64,000 bases of DNA from Apostichopus japonicus (Eukaryota; Echinodermata; Holothuroidea; Aspidochirotida; Stichopodidae), in assembly GCF_037975245.1 (NCBI RefSeq), contig NC_092576.1:22321611-22385610 (forward strand), read 5' to 3'. Positions 37,554 through 50,660 of the stretch are shown one piece after another. How positions within the stretch are numbered: position 1 is the stretch's first letter; the number at the start of each line of letters is the position of its first letter. Both the position numbers and the translations under genes were made by a program. The notes under the pieces were generated by a model. That model worked only from the letters and a program-made list of their open reading frames with translations. It searched no databases and was not told the origin of the DNA.

Positions 37554-39200
37554 GAGGAATGTCCTCCTAGTAAGGTTTAATGTTTACCAAAACAATAAAA
37601 ATAAGCAAAAGTAAACAACAAATAACAAGGAAATAATCACACTTGATTGATCTTTCTGAGTCTTGTGTTTCAACGATTGCACAAAAAATATATTAGAATG
37701 GGTATATTAATGTAGATAATAAATGGTGATAGTTGGAACTGCTGTATGTAAATTGTGATTGATAGTAATTGTGACATACTTTTTAAGAAAAAGTCACCCA
37801 GGAAAGAACCTGGGCACGAAAACCAAACTACCAAACGACTGATCCGCTCTCAGCCCCAGTCCCCTTGCATCGGGACTGTGACTGTGTGATCATCGTCAGG
37901 TGTGTATCACCATTCCCTAAGGGAACAGATACTACACATGATCTTAGCCAAAAGGCCGAGAAGCGATTGTGTAATTGTGACATGTATAGTTGTTCACATT
38001 ATCAGAATTAGCTAATTGTGCATATTGTTGCGTTCCGAGGGGTCCTTAACACGGCCAAGAATACTGCCAAAAGATCTGTATGGAGAAATCGTTGCTAACC
38101 TGAGTATCAGTTAACCACCACAGGAGAGCAACTAGAGACCAGGCCAGGTTACAAACACACAACAAAAATGACTCTGCGCACAAGACTTTAGAGTGTGTGA
38201 GTGCCAGTTCTTCAGAAAAGAACAATTTTGCACGCGTTTCTTTGACCGTCTCACTCTGGTCCATATACCACGCAATATAACAGTACAACATGTCAAATAC
38301 AATCCCTTTAACTATTTAATTAACAACAATAACATTATGCCCCCAAACATGTCGTAGACATTTAACTTAATGATAATGTTGGTTCACTAAATCAATAACT
38401 CTCTTAATTAGTCTATAAAACACAGCAATTAACATTTAACCCCCTAAAATTACATCCTAATAGATTATGAATATTCATGACATGGCTGGCTATGAAGCTA
38501 AGTGCAGTTTACTACAGATGAGTATAAAGGCCATTCACGTTACAATATGTTTTACTTTACAATTAATTTAAAGTTGTTTAGACATGTGGAATACAACAGT
38601 GTACACAACAAATGGAGTAATACAGATTCCTTGTAACAACTGCATGCCCTTTCCCGAACGGATCACGTGATTTACATCGTGTGTTATTTTTGGTATATTT
38701 ATTGACTATATTGTTCATCTTCGTGACTCCATCTTACTTTAAATGAGAACTAAATTGTTTGAGATTGGTCGAGTTTACTGGTAAAATTTGAAATCTAGAA
38801 ATACTGAATATAAAAGCTGAAATATTGTTTCTTAATCTTAAAGTAGTTTAAGATGCAACAAAGTTTTTCAGCGCTATAGCGGGATGGCAAACCTGCAAAA
38901 ACTTGCACTAAAACGGAAGAGGAATGGAAGGGAGAGGAGTAGGTCGAGGACATAGCAACATTCTTTACTGGGAGCAACAACTGATCCTCTCGGGTTATTT
39001 CAAGAAAAGTATAAACAAAAAATGTAAAATTACATACAAACAAGCAGATATATTAATGTTACTTAATATTGAAGTATTTATTCAATATCAACCTTTTTAT
39101 CACACTGCATTAGTTGTTATTTCGTTATTGATTCATAACCAATTTTACAATAGTAAAACTAATTTAATAACTAAGTTAATTTTCTGTCCCCATTTTCAGG
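37554..39200. repeat. Segmental duplication block 1, copy B
   Basis: Counterpart of 1-715. Holds an extra stretch of about 920 bases (37716-38640) including the U2-like sequence; no TSD was recognised at its ends. Confidence 0.85.
37790..37967 (-). ncRNA. U2 snRNA-headed chimeric RNA-like sequence
   Basis: On the minus strand, 37967 down to about 37923 reads like the first 45 nt of U2 snRNA (ATCGCTTCTCGGCCTTTTGG, then CTAAGATCATGTGTAGTATC, then TGTTC), including the branch-site-recognition GTAGTA. After that it no longer resembles U2. Instead there are hairpins: CCCTTAGGG, CAGTCCC...GGGACTG, and CCCAGGTTCTTTCCTGGG near the end. The total of about 178 nt is close to U2 length, but a clear Sm site is not seen. 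It is probably a U2-derived retroposon, pseudogene or divergent variant. It is absent from copy A. Confidence 0.6.
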
Positions 39201-40164
39201 AAGATAGCGGTGGATTGCCATCCTGGGGGAGGGGGTATAAGGGGATGTCCTCCTCCCATTTTGAAAATTGTTGATTTTCGAAAAGGGCTTAGATGAAAAA
39301 TGGTGCTATCATTTCCATTTTATAAAGTATATACATTCTTAAATTTTCCCGTTTTTTGGTACAAAAACTTTAGCAATTACGGTCATTACATTCATTTTCG
39401 TGGTTGACCCCCACCCCCTTCCCTCCGCAAGTTGCGCACATGTTCTTGAGGTGGCTTTTCTTTACTTTCTCTTTAGTAGTTGACCCCCCAGCCCCTCCCC
39501 CATAATCCATGCTGCAGGAAAACTATAGAAAATCAGGAATGAAATAACAAGGAAGTCAATGGCATTGTTCCTTGGCTTAGAATATACGTATCCACTGACG
39601 TAGACCTGATGCTGAAATAATATGGTTGCAGTTTAACAGTGTTAGTTCTTTGTAGAGAACATTGCGCATGGGCGTAGATCCGTTTTCAAAGTGTGGGGTC
39701 ACCACTTTACTAGCAAAACTGTGCTGTGTGAACATTTTAAAATCAATGGGAGCATGCTTTTTCTAAAGGTTAGGGGAAAACGATGTCCCCACCCCCTCCC
39801 CATGGGTTCTATACCCATGATTTGACCTAATTGATAGGTATCACCGTGTAAATATCAGTAATATATAAAACATAAGATTAACTATTTGGTACTGCTGAGA
39901 TAATGTAGTTTCGAGGTTTCTACATGGTGCCATGTTGACCTCAAATAACTTTCAAACTTCCCAAATCATAATAATCTACTCAGTATTGACAGTATTCTGC
40001 CAAGTATGAAATTAATCCACTCCTATTAAATATAGGCGATGACGAATCGGGAAAATTCGAACCTGATACCGTTAGGTCGCAACACAATCATTTCCTCTTT
40101 ATTTTTTATCACTCTCTCCAAATACTGCCACCCTCCCCATCATCGGCCCCATCCCCAGGTTCTA

Positions 40165-40204
<40 letters not shown>

Positions 40205-42600
40205 ATATATATATTTGGCTCCCTTTCATTTTTCACCCTCGCCCATTGCGTCCCCAACAATTTCTGTGAGGGGGACTCTTCCATTAAAAAACGGAAGCCA
40301 ATTTTCAGGGTAATCAGAAGAGTAAAGAAGTATGTGCCCAACCCCCCCCCCCCCAACCTCACCCACCATTTGTATACGGCTCCGTCGCCCCTGACACGGT
40401 AAATGGACGGTTACATCGCAAACATTTATAGTGTCTTTATACTAGTAACTACAAGTAAATAGACCAAATATATATTGATCTTGATGTGACATGTGGGGAA
40501 TTTACAACACTCGTCTCTACCTCTTTTTAAGAAATCTGCTTCTTTCATACCTGCATACATATTACTATTTACAGGCAAAAGCCATTAAAGATCGACCAAA
40601 CAACTATCTTGCATTGGGCCGGTATGAATTGACCGAACCGGTGGTAGGGGTAGAGGGGGGGGGGTGTAAAACCTTGAACATCTGTGGTGGCATATGATTA
40701 TGATTGCTATGATTTTGATGAAATGCGTTATAATACCACGCTCGCCTTCCAATATGGGGACTCATCAAGCCAAGCAGTATTTCAGTCTGTATCAACAACC
40801 CAAATGCCGAGACCTTCATAATAAAACCAGGATGTATTCTTTGAAAAGAATATTTGACAGCTCTGCTTATATGTTGTTCCCTTCAAAATCTAAGAGAAGG
40901 ATGATGTGCATATGTAAACCTATTGTCTGAGAGCTTCCTCATTACAGCAAGTTGAGTTACCTAGCATGGAATGAAATTATCTGGATTAACCAGTAACAGA
41001 TAGTGCATCATATCCAATTAAAATATTCAAGTCTAGCTCAGTATCGTCCTACATTATACCTGCATTGCCCAGCTCTATGAAAAGCACCAATCCGCTCAAT
41101 GAAAAGAAAATATGTAGGTTACGTACCTCGTATCTAATTAGCATCATAAACGTATATTTACCGATCTGTTGCAAATTTTGTTTCATGTGAAAGCTTTTTA
41201 TTTACAATTGTTTCTTTTCTGTATCTATGTAATGACTTGGAAAAGAGGCGCTTTTGAATATTTCATGTATCTTTTATACAATGTGACGGCTACAGTGGAC
41301 ATAACAACGTATGTACACATGTAGGCTATATAATGTCAATATTGTTGAACTTTCAATAGTTTATATTGTATCAAACAAACCGTTCTTTGGTCAACCTCTC
41401 CGTTGCTACAGTATTGAAAATTATTAATTTAAGTTGTGTTCATAAAAGGGGTCTCCCCGCTTAAGACCCCCTCTCAACGGACTCAAGCCATATTTTCACC
41501 CCCCCCCCCCTCCTCCAATTTTCAGAGTAGACATTTTATGGACTAGTGAAAAGTCATGTCAATGTAAGCCTTAACCAATTCATTTCTCTGACTCTTAAGA
41601 CGAGGACAAAAGATGAGGCTTACCCCTCACACTAATGAGGTTGGTCACGTCCCTGGTTGAATATCAATAAATTCAAACCTAAATGATGTCAATGCTTTAT
41701 ACAGTAAATGCGTAAGTATAAAACTTGGGAGAAACAACCAATATCGGTAAGAAATATTGGGAATTTGTTTAATCTTTGTATCAATGTTGAGAGAACTCTA
41801 GACATTTTACAAAAGATTACTATTTTTGCATAGTTCTCATTCAGTTTCTTTTCTGTTTTATTTTCTGTTTCTTTGTTTTTACTTGGCGACCACGTGGCTA
41901 CCGCATTATACTGATAAGAACGTTTTAATCATGAGTAATGTAACACAAACGCAATGAACTCAGTGCTTAAACAGGTGAATAACTGTCTTGTTTTGATCTC
42001 AGCAACAAACAATTTATGAGCAGGCGTTCATGAACTGCATCGACTTTATTTTTGAGAGGATGGGGATTAAAGAAGGAGGGGGTGGGGATTGGAGGGGGGT
42101 ATTAAAGATTTCAATATCTAGTAGCTTTGCTGAGACGGATATTGTATTGTCATTGTAAGCAGAGCATGCGGTAATGTTATTATAACTTCATCAACTGTAC
42201 ATTCAAAGGTACATTGAAAGGTATTCCTGGTTACTGTTATTTGATGGGTCATGCGGTCACCAAGAACCGCATTTGTCATGTCTCCTTATTTATTTCTTAA
42301 TGTTTATTCTAATTGTTAACTTGTAGGGTCATTTTCATTGTTTACCGGGGATGTAAATGTGTACTACATTATGTTAGCGTGTGTTATTACTATCATGTAA
42401 ACTATGTGGAAGAAAGTCTGAAGGGGATGATGACAGCCTTCTCAGCCTTTCTAAATTCGCTATCTACGGTTAAAATGTAAATTTGAAAGCGATTTCTAAT
42501 TGTCGTTGTCCATTATCAGTTTTAAACTTTGATGAAAAAATTTAATCCACTTTCACCTGAGATGCAGATTTGCCTTAAATTATTTATATTGTAATTAAAA
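39200..42600. other. Copy B-specific stretch, no gene recognised
   Basis: Not matched in copy A (715-2940). Contains a hAT-like GGGGGAGGGG segment near 39220 similar to 62930, a (TA)n tract at 40166-40204, several poly-C or poly-G tracts (40339, 40655, 41499), and no convincing exon. Confidence 0.4.
40166..40204. repeat. (TA)n microsatellite
   Basis: About 19 uninterrupted TA units. The YIYIYI frames on both strands are artefacts of it. Confidence 0.95.
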
Positions 42601-43397
42601 ACAATACAATTATTCTTTATAAATAAATAAGTTACAATTACTTTATTTTTTTTCCGTTTTAATATTTATTTATTAATTTAATTTGATTGAGTATTTTTGA
42701 AACTGCGACAACTAAAACTGTTTTATTGGTTGTTTGTTTGGTATACATTTCAGTTTTGTTAGAGTAGTATAATTTATTTGTTGGGTTTTGAACAATAAAT
42801 TTATGTTTTTGCTATTTTGTATTGCCATTATTCACTACTTTAATATTAACAATGTTAAACATATTTATTAAATTAAAGTTACATAATTAAACACATATTT
42901 TGGAGGTTTTAATTTCAAAGGTAACAATTTAGTACGTATTAAACTCAATACACTCTATTTTAGAATATTCATTTTACTCACTAGAATTTAAAAATCCAAG
43001 TACCTTGTGTATATAACTCTTGTTTGATCCTAATAAACATTACTGTCATTCTAAATTCCATGTCTGAGTTAAATTGTAACAATCATCCAAACAAAGAACA
43101 TTTTAAACAACCTCCACCCACCCCTTCAACCCTCTCTACAAACCCATCTCTAAAAATATTACCTATTAATCCATTATATTTTGTTTCATTTATATTAACA
43201 CCCTATAGAATTCCTTTTACAATGGCCTAATTTATTCAAATAAATCCACTTAAACTAATTAAGTCCAGTCCTTAACATTAAAATACAGCAGACTTTACAT
43301 TCTCTATTGTTAGTTTAATATTGATAAATATTATTAATTACATTAATTCCCTGTTTAACTGTTATGATGATTCTAACATCTACAACAGAATACTTAC

Positions 43398-43606
43398 TTC
43401 AGCTGCTTCAAGCTTGTACACTGTGAGGAGTAAGACAAGATGGCCGCCAACTCTTCATTAGTTAGTGTCCTGTAATTGTCCCTGATCCACAGCTTCTGGA
43501 GAGAACTCAGGATAGAGAGAGAGAGACCAGACTGAAGGATAAGGTTCAGACCAGACTCATCAACTCTAGGAGAGCATCGGAATAGCTCCACACAGGAGAT
43601 AGGAAT
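43398..43606 (-). CDS. LRR exon of NLR-like gene (copy B)
   Basis: 209 bp, acceptor TTCTTTCATTCTAG before 43606 and donor GTAAGTAT after 43398, phase 0 to 2. It encodes IPISCVELFRCSPRVDESG, then LQKLWIRDNYRTLTNEEL and SQCTSLKQL. Versus copy A (3729-3937) it has several amino-acid changes but no indel or stop. The phase-2 end fits the 77-bp exon at 37506. This is the best-supported LRR exon in the window because it exists in two intact copies. The upstream exons (other LRRs, any NACHT) are not visible in the 10 kb up to the next gene's terminal exon. Confidence 0.75.
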
Positions 43607-45050
43607 CTAGAATGAAAGAATAGAGTTACTGATAATAGAGATAAATATATTGGATTTGGTTAGGATGACTAAAATTAAATAAGAAAACAAAATGACATAA
43701 AGATACAGGAAAGTAAAGCGATAAACAAGGACAATTAGGTTGTGTTAGTTGTCAAAAGTATATATTTATGGAACGGAAATACGGGGTTGAATTTAGGGGG
43801 AATCGAATACAGACAGAAATAAATGGTTTAGATTGGAGAAAATAGATCGGTTATGTAGGATTCAAGGAATATTTGTTATTGTTTAACGATAAAATGATTA
43901 ATTAAAAGATTATTGCTTGTAAGTATGATAAAATAAGAATGCAAGGATACAAATGAACAGAGTGAAGCAATTTTAATTTATTAATCAATAGGAAACACAG
44001 CTCAAAGACGGGATGTGAAGGTTACAAAGTTTGGGTAATCAAGAATTGAGATTATTCTATCTTTTGAAGACAAATATTGATCACGTTTATTTAATTGTGT
44101 TTTTAATTCTGAACTTTCAGAAGTAAAATGTTATTTAAAATTTAAATTGTAGTCATTAATGTAATTGGAATCATAAAAAGGAAACCTCTACTTCAACCAA
44201 TACAATGGTTTTATAAAGTTGAAAGATTTTTGGAAGAATTTATTTTTAAATAAATTAGCTGTTACTGATAATTAAGATGCAATTAAGAGAAGCAGATGTA
44301 GATCAACTTCATGCTTCAAGAGAGAACGGTTGATAAGGCTTGAACTAATATTTTAATTAACACATTTTTTAATTATTAGACCTAATCCTATTGTAGTGAA
44401 GTGAAATTTTGTTGCTTTCACGCTTTGAATATTTATATGTGTTATGTAATAGTCAGTTTGTAGCGTTAGCTTTTGCACGTGTTTCTTTAGTTCTGTATAC
44501 GCTGTCATCATGGCTAGCAGCGTCTCTGCAGAGCTCCGGGGTTCGCCTCGTTATCCCTTTGGTATTTTGTTAATTTTTATTACTCTGGATCTTTAATTGC
44601 CCAGAGTTACCCATATCTGGACTGTCTGGTGGTCAGGAAGGAGATGTCCCCCTTCTTAGAGGCAGGATGCCTCAGGTTTTGGACGGTTATCGGCTTCAGG
44701 CTCGAGGCCACTGGTATCCAAGATGGCGGTCCTTATAACTTACAGCGAGCTGGCGTTGACGGAGTTTCTAGATGTCTACGATCTTACGCGCCGCGAGCAT
44801 CTTCTTCTTTACTTTTCTCGTCTCAGTTTAGTATTAAATCATAAATATTGGTTCATAAATGCTGTACGTACCCTTATTGTTATTTAATTAAATTGTAGTT
44901 TTTAAGTGTTTGGCTAGGCTGTACTTTACGGTACAAAGTACATGTTAGGTTGTATTTTTGGACCCTGGCCCTACGGGTTCGTAGTGTGTGTTTATCGTTA
45001 AGCATGTGGGTGCTATTCATTTCATTTCATTTATTGCGTACTATTATACT

Positions 45051-46069
45051 CATAGGCGTAGGAGCCTCATTTGATTTGGGGGGGCTGTAACGACTTGCCC
45101 GAAAAATATAACCAAAATTTGTTCGCGCGCTCCGCGCGCATTCTACATGTTAATGTGCATATCATATAGGCATCCATCAGTTATTACATCACCTGCCAAT
45201 AACATAAAATCATTTTCCGTGTTATTACCCTTCTATATTGGTTAGAATTATTGGGGAAGTCGTTACAATAATAATGATAATAATATAAGTTTAACCATTG
45301 AAAAACACATTGCAATATATTCTTCTTTCAGTAGGTGCCAGTGGCGGAGCTAGGGGTATTGGTCGGGGGGGGGGGAAGAGAATGGTCTGTAGGGGCGCTT
45401 TTGACACTATCTAAGCGGAGCGCCACCACTGGTTGGCGCGGAGCGTACAGAAATTTTTGAGTAAAGATACTCCTTAGATCGCCGGAAATGACCCTTTCCG
45501 GGCCTTGCTAATTTGCAGATAAATGAAGAAGAAATAGGTGTCATCGCCATTTGTCAGAAAATTGCACCAACAAAATGTGAAAAATGTCAATAGGTATTTG
45601 AGAGCCCAATAAAAAAGTCAATAATCGCGAATAAGTAAAAAGTGGTAAAAAGCTGAAAAGGGCGCCAGCAGTCCATTTGAGTCCGTCAGGGGTCATCGCC
45701 CCTTTGACTGTATGGACGTTCTGCCACTCAGCATATTGCCCGATATTTCACCAAAATATTTGAAAAACACATTGCAAATTATTCTTCTTTCAGTAGGTGC
45801 TGGAAAAATTCTCAGCATAGGCCTATTGCGCGAATTTTCACCAAAAAATTGAAAAACACATTGCAAATTATTATTCTTTCAGTAAATGCCCGAATAATTC
45901 TCAGCATATTGCCGAATTTTTACCAAAAAAAACCCCAGAAAAACACATTGCATATTATTATTCTTCCAGTAGGTGCCCGAAATATTCTCAGCATATTGCC
46001 CGAATTTTCACCCCAAAAAATTGTTGGGGGGGCTGCAGCCCCCCAGCCCCCCCGTCTCCTACGCCTATG
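45051..46069. mobile_element. hAT-type MITE inside solo LTR 2 (TSD ATTATACT)
   Basis: 1019 bp, inverted ends CATAGGCGTAGGAG / CTCCTACGCCTATG, flanked by ATTATACT (45043-45050 and 46070-46077). Solo LTR 1 shows the uninterrupted sequence. The interior has about four 89-bp tandem units starting GAAAAACACATTGCA (near 45300, 45762, 45852 and 45942). Confidence 0.9.
45340..45728. mobile_element. Nested hAT-like insertion
   Basis: Interrupts the first 89-bp unit of the surrounding element. Ends AGTGGCGGA and the reverse complement of AGTGGCAGA; no clear TSD. Contains GCGCCACCACTGGTTGGCGCG. Confidence 0.5.
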
Positions 46070-49000
46070 ATTATACTGTAGTGTAATTGACAGTTAAGTT
46101 GTACTGATTATTATTTATTGTACCTGTATTTTAGTATTGTACTGCTCGTTGTTTAAAGAGTATTACATATTTTGTATTCTGAACATTATTTGTTACTGTT
46201 GTTTATTAAAGTTATTGTCTCAGAGATTGTCCTTGAATCTTAGCCATTCTGGACAGCTATAGAGCGACAAGACTCTTGAGAGTTTGTGGGTTCAGGAGGT
46301 GAAAATTCCTACTGTCTAGGAACAGTTAGGTGAAAATTCCTATAATGGGTTGTAGCTGGCATGTGTTGCCCTGACCATTATTGAGGTGCTAAAAGTCCTC
46401 GCCTGTTGGCAAACATATTGTATTATTTCAAAGTGCAGATTATTTCATAATGTTCATTTTACATTGTTCATTATACATTCGTACAGTATTGCGGTTATTC
46501 ATTCTTTATTCGGATTCATGTTATTGATATTGCGTAGTATTGAGTATAGGTTTTCCCCGAGTTTTAATTAGGTTAAAGAGTTCATTAAGCCATTTAAGTT
46601 CATTAAGCCATTTATTGTTCATATGTATATTTATCATTTTATAGAGTTTGCAATAAATTGTCAGCGGTTGTTTCAACGCAAGAACACTCTTGCATCCTCA
46701 TTTATCACTGGTGAGTTCGAAGCGAAGGACCCTAAATCCGGTAATTTTCCCCCGCCATCCGCGGTTCGCTTCACTATGATTTAACATGAATTTTAATTAT
46801 TTCCAGTTAATAAGATTTGTTTAAATGATGACGTCTATCTCTGTTTAGTTCTTCAACTATTAAAAGCTATTTAATTTTATTTAATTACCATCACATGGAA
46901 TTTACCGATAGTCCTGACTTCATTCCTAGGTTTGAGTGTGACTTAACTTCTAGTGAATTTTTCGAAATAAAACATATGCTCTCTTCCTTTGTGTTTGTAG
47001 ACATTCCTAATGGGGGTAATGCCTATGATCTTAACTTTCTAAAAGTTATCGTTTCTTCCAATTAAATAACACCAATCGCTTTATAAATCTATTTCATTGA
47101 ACATAATGTAATGATAACATAATGTTATGATCTAGAAATACATTGTATCCTTGAGTGCTTAATTAAATTAATTAATTACTACTTTTCAGTTTAATCGGGT
47201 TGACCGGGTCTTCATTGTAATATCTTCTGTTACTATGTGAACAGCTAGCGGACAAACCTAAATTAACAAACACGAGATAAATCAGTTAATTACAAGTTAA
47301 ATGTGAGGATGGCGCCCTTTTAAAGCAAACATCTGTTTTCGATTGATACAATTTGAAATTAGTGGAGCACTTTCAATTTTAAAAACGTTTTGCGTTTTAA
47401 ACTGGGATCATGTACATGGACATATCTCTGGTTGCTTGAAAATGACGTACGACTTTTAAAATGACTAAGACCAAAACAAGAAAACAAGATGTAACTGAAG
47501 GCGGAATACAACGTTCGAATAACTACCAGAAAGACTTTAACAACAGTTTTGCTTTTAAATAATTATCTTTTTATAATCATTTTGTCATATAATTTGACTT
47601 AAATTAATATATTGGTGTACAGTTTTTAAAGCTCTCTATTAAACAAACTATATTTCACATTTAGTGTCAGGTATATTGGCAGGAGTTAGGTCATTCAACT
47701 TATAATTATTTAATAAATAACATTATTTCAGACAGTCTGCTTGGTAAAATGAAACTGTGGGCTTTTTATATAACTTGCTGTAACTTCAGATCACGAAGAT
47801 TGAATAATTTAGGTCCTTACAATGATCATTGTGGATTGCTATATATTGGCTTGTATGAAGGCCTAGACGACAGAGTTATGTAAGAACGAGTTGGACCAAT
47901 TTTTGTGATTTAGGATTTTTTTTAAAGAAAACAAGGTTTCTACAGTACTGTGTTTATGTATATTTTCTTAGCTAGAATAAACAATTGTTCGCGAAATAAA
48001 ACTCATTTTACATCTGCCAGTAGAGAATTTTAATGACTAGTTTTAGATTCACTTAAGTTATAAGCTTTAATGCAAACTCAGTGATCCGACTGTATTTTAT
48101 TGTAAATTGTCAAATCCTTGTTAGGTTAGATATGCTTTAACTGGGACATATGTGATAATCAGTCAACAACTCGGGCTAATATATTTTTTTTAATGATTTA
48201 GATTTTCCAAGAATGTCTTCTTTCTAAAGGTATGCCTACTATGGTGATGTTTGACTGAATGTTTAAGACTTCTAAGGTAACCATAGCCTATATTAATTTT
48301 GTTCATTGCTAATTAGGCTATGGCTTGGTCAATATAACAATTCTAGCCTAGGCCTCTATACCATACCGTCAAATTATGTCACTGATCAATATTACTGTTT
48401 TAGCTATTACTATTAGCAGTGGTTTCCTCTCCAAAAAATAATCCAACCTTAAAATCCAGTCAACAGGTCAATTGTAACAAACAACTGAATGAACAAGCAA
48501 TATCTTCAACCTCCATCAATATAACACTAAACCATTCATTGTCAGTGATAGATGTACACAGGTATTCAATAGCATGAGTCACCAATATCAAATACAGGTG
48601 TTTCTTACATCGGTCTACACATTTTGGCGCCAATAAAGAAAATCATCATTGTTGGACAGACTCAACATTGTGCATGCCCGGTGAAAACAGACAGTTTAAG
48701 AAAGATGTTAATTGGGTATTTGGTAAGAAAAGAGTCGAGGCTCCCATGAAATTTATTAACCCGATGTTTGAAGACTAATTTGCGTGGTTGTTTCTTGTGA
48801 ACCTTTTTCTGAATTTCATGTTGATGCCAAGTAAGAAATTAATTATGAGATTAAACAGTTAAGCTATCTTTGCAAGCCTGAAACTAAAAATGCATTAGAA
48901 CACATGCGGTGCAGAAAATAGAAACTTCAATTAAATTACTAGTTTTCAGCAAGAACAAGTACAGTATATACAATCGAATACTAAGAAAATGAATAAAGGA

Positions 49001-49279
49001 ATAATAACAAGAATCCTAATAATTCTCTATTTTAGCCTTGAGCAGCTGGGACGGTGTTTGTAGCTTTATTTCTTACACATATAAACACTGTTGAACTGAA
49101 ACTACTTGAAATTTCCCATGTCCTATCTGGGCCACGGTTACATATACAAAAGTGGATGTTTGCCCCTACAACTCTTCTTTTTCTCCCCTGTAGGTTATTA
49201 CAGTGTTCTTCTCGCTTAGACAATGAAGATTGTATCATATTTAACTTCATTACATTAGGGCGAAACCCTTTCAATTCGA

Positions 49280-49645
49280 GAGGCATTGAAGACTCGCCCC
49301 AAACTGAGTGCGGCCATCTGAAAAAGTTAACTTTCCGTGGCTTGCAAGTGACGTTTTGTTTGTGTCGCTACAAAATGCAGACAGTACAGTAATGAAACAT
49401 GATACCTTGTTATCTTTAGCTGGACCTGAGATGTCGATCTCTGTATCGTTTGTACACTGTGCTGTGGGTATTGACTACAGCTGTATATACTGACTGTACA
49501 TTAGTGTCTAATTACCGATGGTAGCAAGCTGTATGTGTATTTTCTGGGATTGATGGTGGTGTTTAACACTTATGTTACACCTCATTGGAAACTAGGTCAA
49601 CTTACCGGCATTAGACGTTTCTTTTTGCGTGAGTCTTCACACACT
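49280..49645. mobile_element. MITE-like element with GAAGACTC termini (B)
   Basis: Same family as 5541-5900 but inverted, with GAAGACTC at 49288-49295 and GAGTCTTC at 49631-49638. It sits at a non-equivalent place in the duplicated unit. Several frames cross it; none is credible. Confidence 0.6.
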
Positions 49646-50168
49646 TTAACAGTGTACGTACACCAAGAAATCACAAGGAAAACAGTCATATGTTACGATA
49701 CGGTAAGTTGCAAAACATTGGTAACATAGTTTAATTTGGTTGTTTAGTCAGTTTCCATTGGGTTCACCTTATTCGTATTATTATTATATCAAGCTTTATA
49801 GCCGGTCTATCACAGTGTGGAGATTGTTTTAGCAAATCGTTGTTATCTTGAGATTCTTATCTATTTTTATTTTACATCTTTACTTTTTTCCTTCTCTTTG
49901 AGTCTTGTTTAAATACAAAAAGAAATCAGGCTAGTATATGGTCATGTTAATTTTCTTTATTTTAGTCTGTTTAATTCTTCTTTTCTTGTTTAGAATGTTT
50001 CTTTTCTATGTCCTTTCAATATATCTGTAATGCACTGTATTCTTATTATTGTTCCTTTTCATCATTTTTCTTATCTGTTTGTCTCTTGTTTCATTGTTGT
50101 ATTTTTTGCCCAAATGGCCGCCCATACAGGCGTGGACTGGGATGTAAGTACAGAAGGAAGCAAATTGT

Positions 50169-50660
50169 TTGGCCAATTTGTGTATATTTCTTGTGAAGTA
50201 TGAATTCATGGAGGAGTTTGTCGGTAAGCTTGCCCCTCCATTCCTGAAAACCGATCGACTTCACAAGATTTATCAATTGACCAATATATCAGAGGGGATT
50301 TTTCTGTTGGCGATTGGAAACGACATTGACAAGTCTCAATTACGCAATCGAAAACAAAACAGCCAAGTATTTGAATCTGCTTTTGAAGAACTGCTGTAAC
50401 TTCCCTGTTTGTTTGGCGTGATTCCCCACAGATTACACACAGTTCTGACTTGCGAGATAAGAAGACAATGCAGCCTTTGCCAGATGTTGAACATGATACA
50501 GAGAGAATCTCGGGTCTATCGCAACTCTAACTCTTATTCGTCGAAATCTAAGTCTAACCCTAACTCTAAATCGAAACTCGGATCTACCTCGAGTCTATTG
50601 CAACTGTCAACGCAAAAAACTCTTGTATTGCATAGGCCTATGTTCCTTTCACAGGCTTAA
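50169..50660 (+). pseudogene. Unrecognised protein-like fragment, copy B
   Basis: Two overlapping plus-strand open segments. The first reads YEFMEEFVGKLAPPFLKTD, then LHKIYQLTNISEGIFLL and ends AFEELL with a TAA. The second, one frame over, includes IRRQCSLCQMLNMIQRESR and a Ser/Lys/Asn-rich tail. Composition is protein-like with helical, amphipathic character, unlike random AT-rich frames, but I do not recognise the family. The copy A homolog has frame-breaking indels. A possible acceptor (CCGCCCATACAG) precedes it. Most likely a decayed exon or transposon-derived piece. Confidence 0.4.

Larger units (their letters stand above)
44392..46773 (+). mobile_element. Solo LTR 2 (TSD CTAT), interrupted by hAT
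   Basis: Same TGTAGTGAAG...CGCTTCA ends as 33630-35010, flanked by CTAT (44388-44391 and 46774-46777). Copy A at about 4735 has the empty site. It is split by the hAT element at 45051-46069; without it, the length is about 1.35 kb. Confidence 0.85.
42600..48595. repeat. Segmental duplication block 2, copy B
   Basis: Counterpart of 2940-7130. Contains the LRR exon (43398-43606) and the solo LTR (44392-46773), and lacks the two MITE-like insertions of copy A. Confidence 0.85.

Noticed and set aside
40039-40362. Frames with YIYIYI on both strands
   Set aside because: Products of the (TA)n microsatellite.
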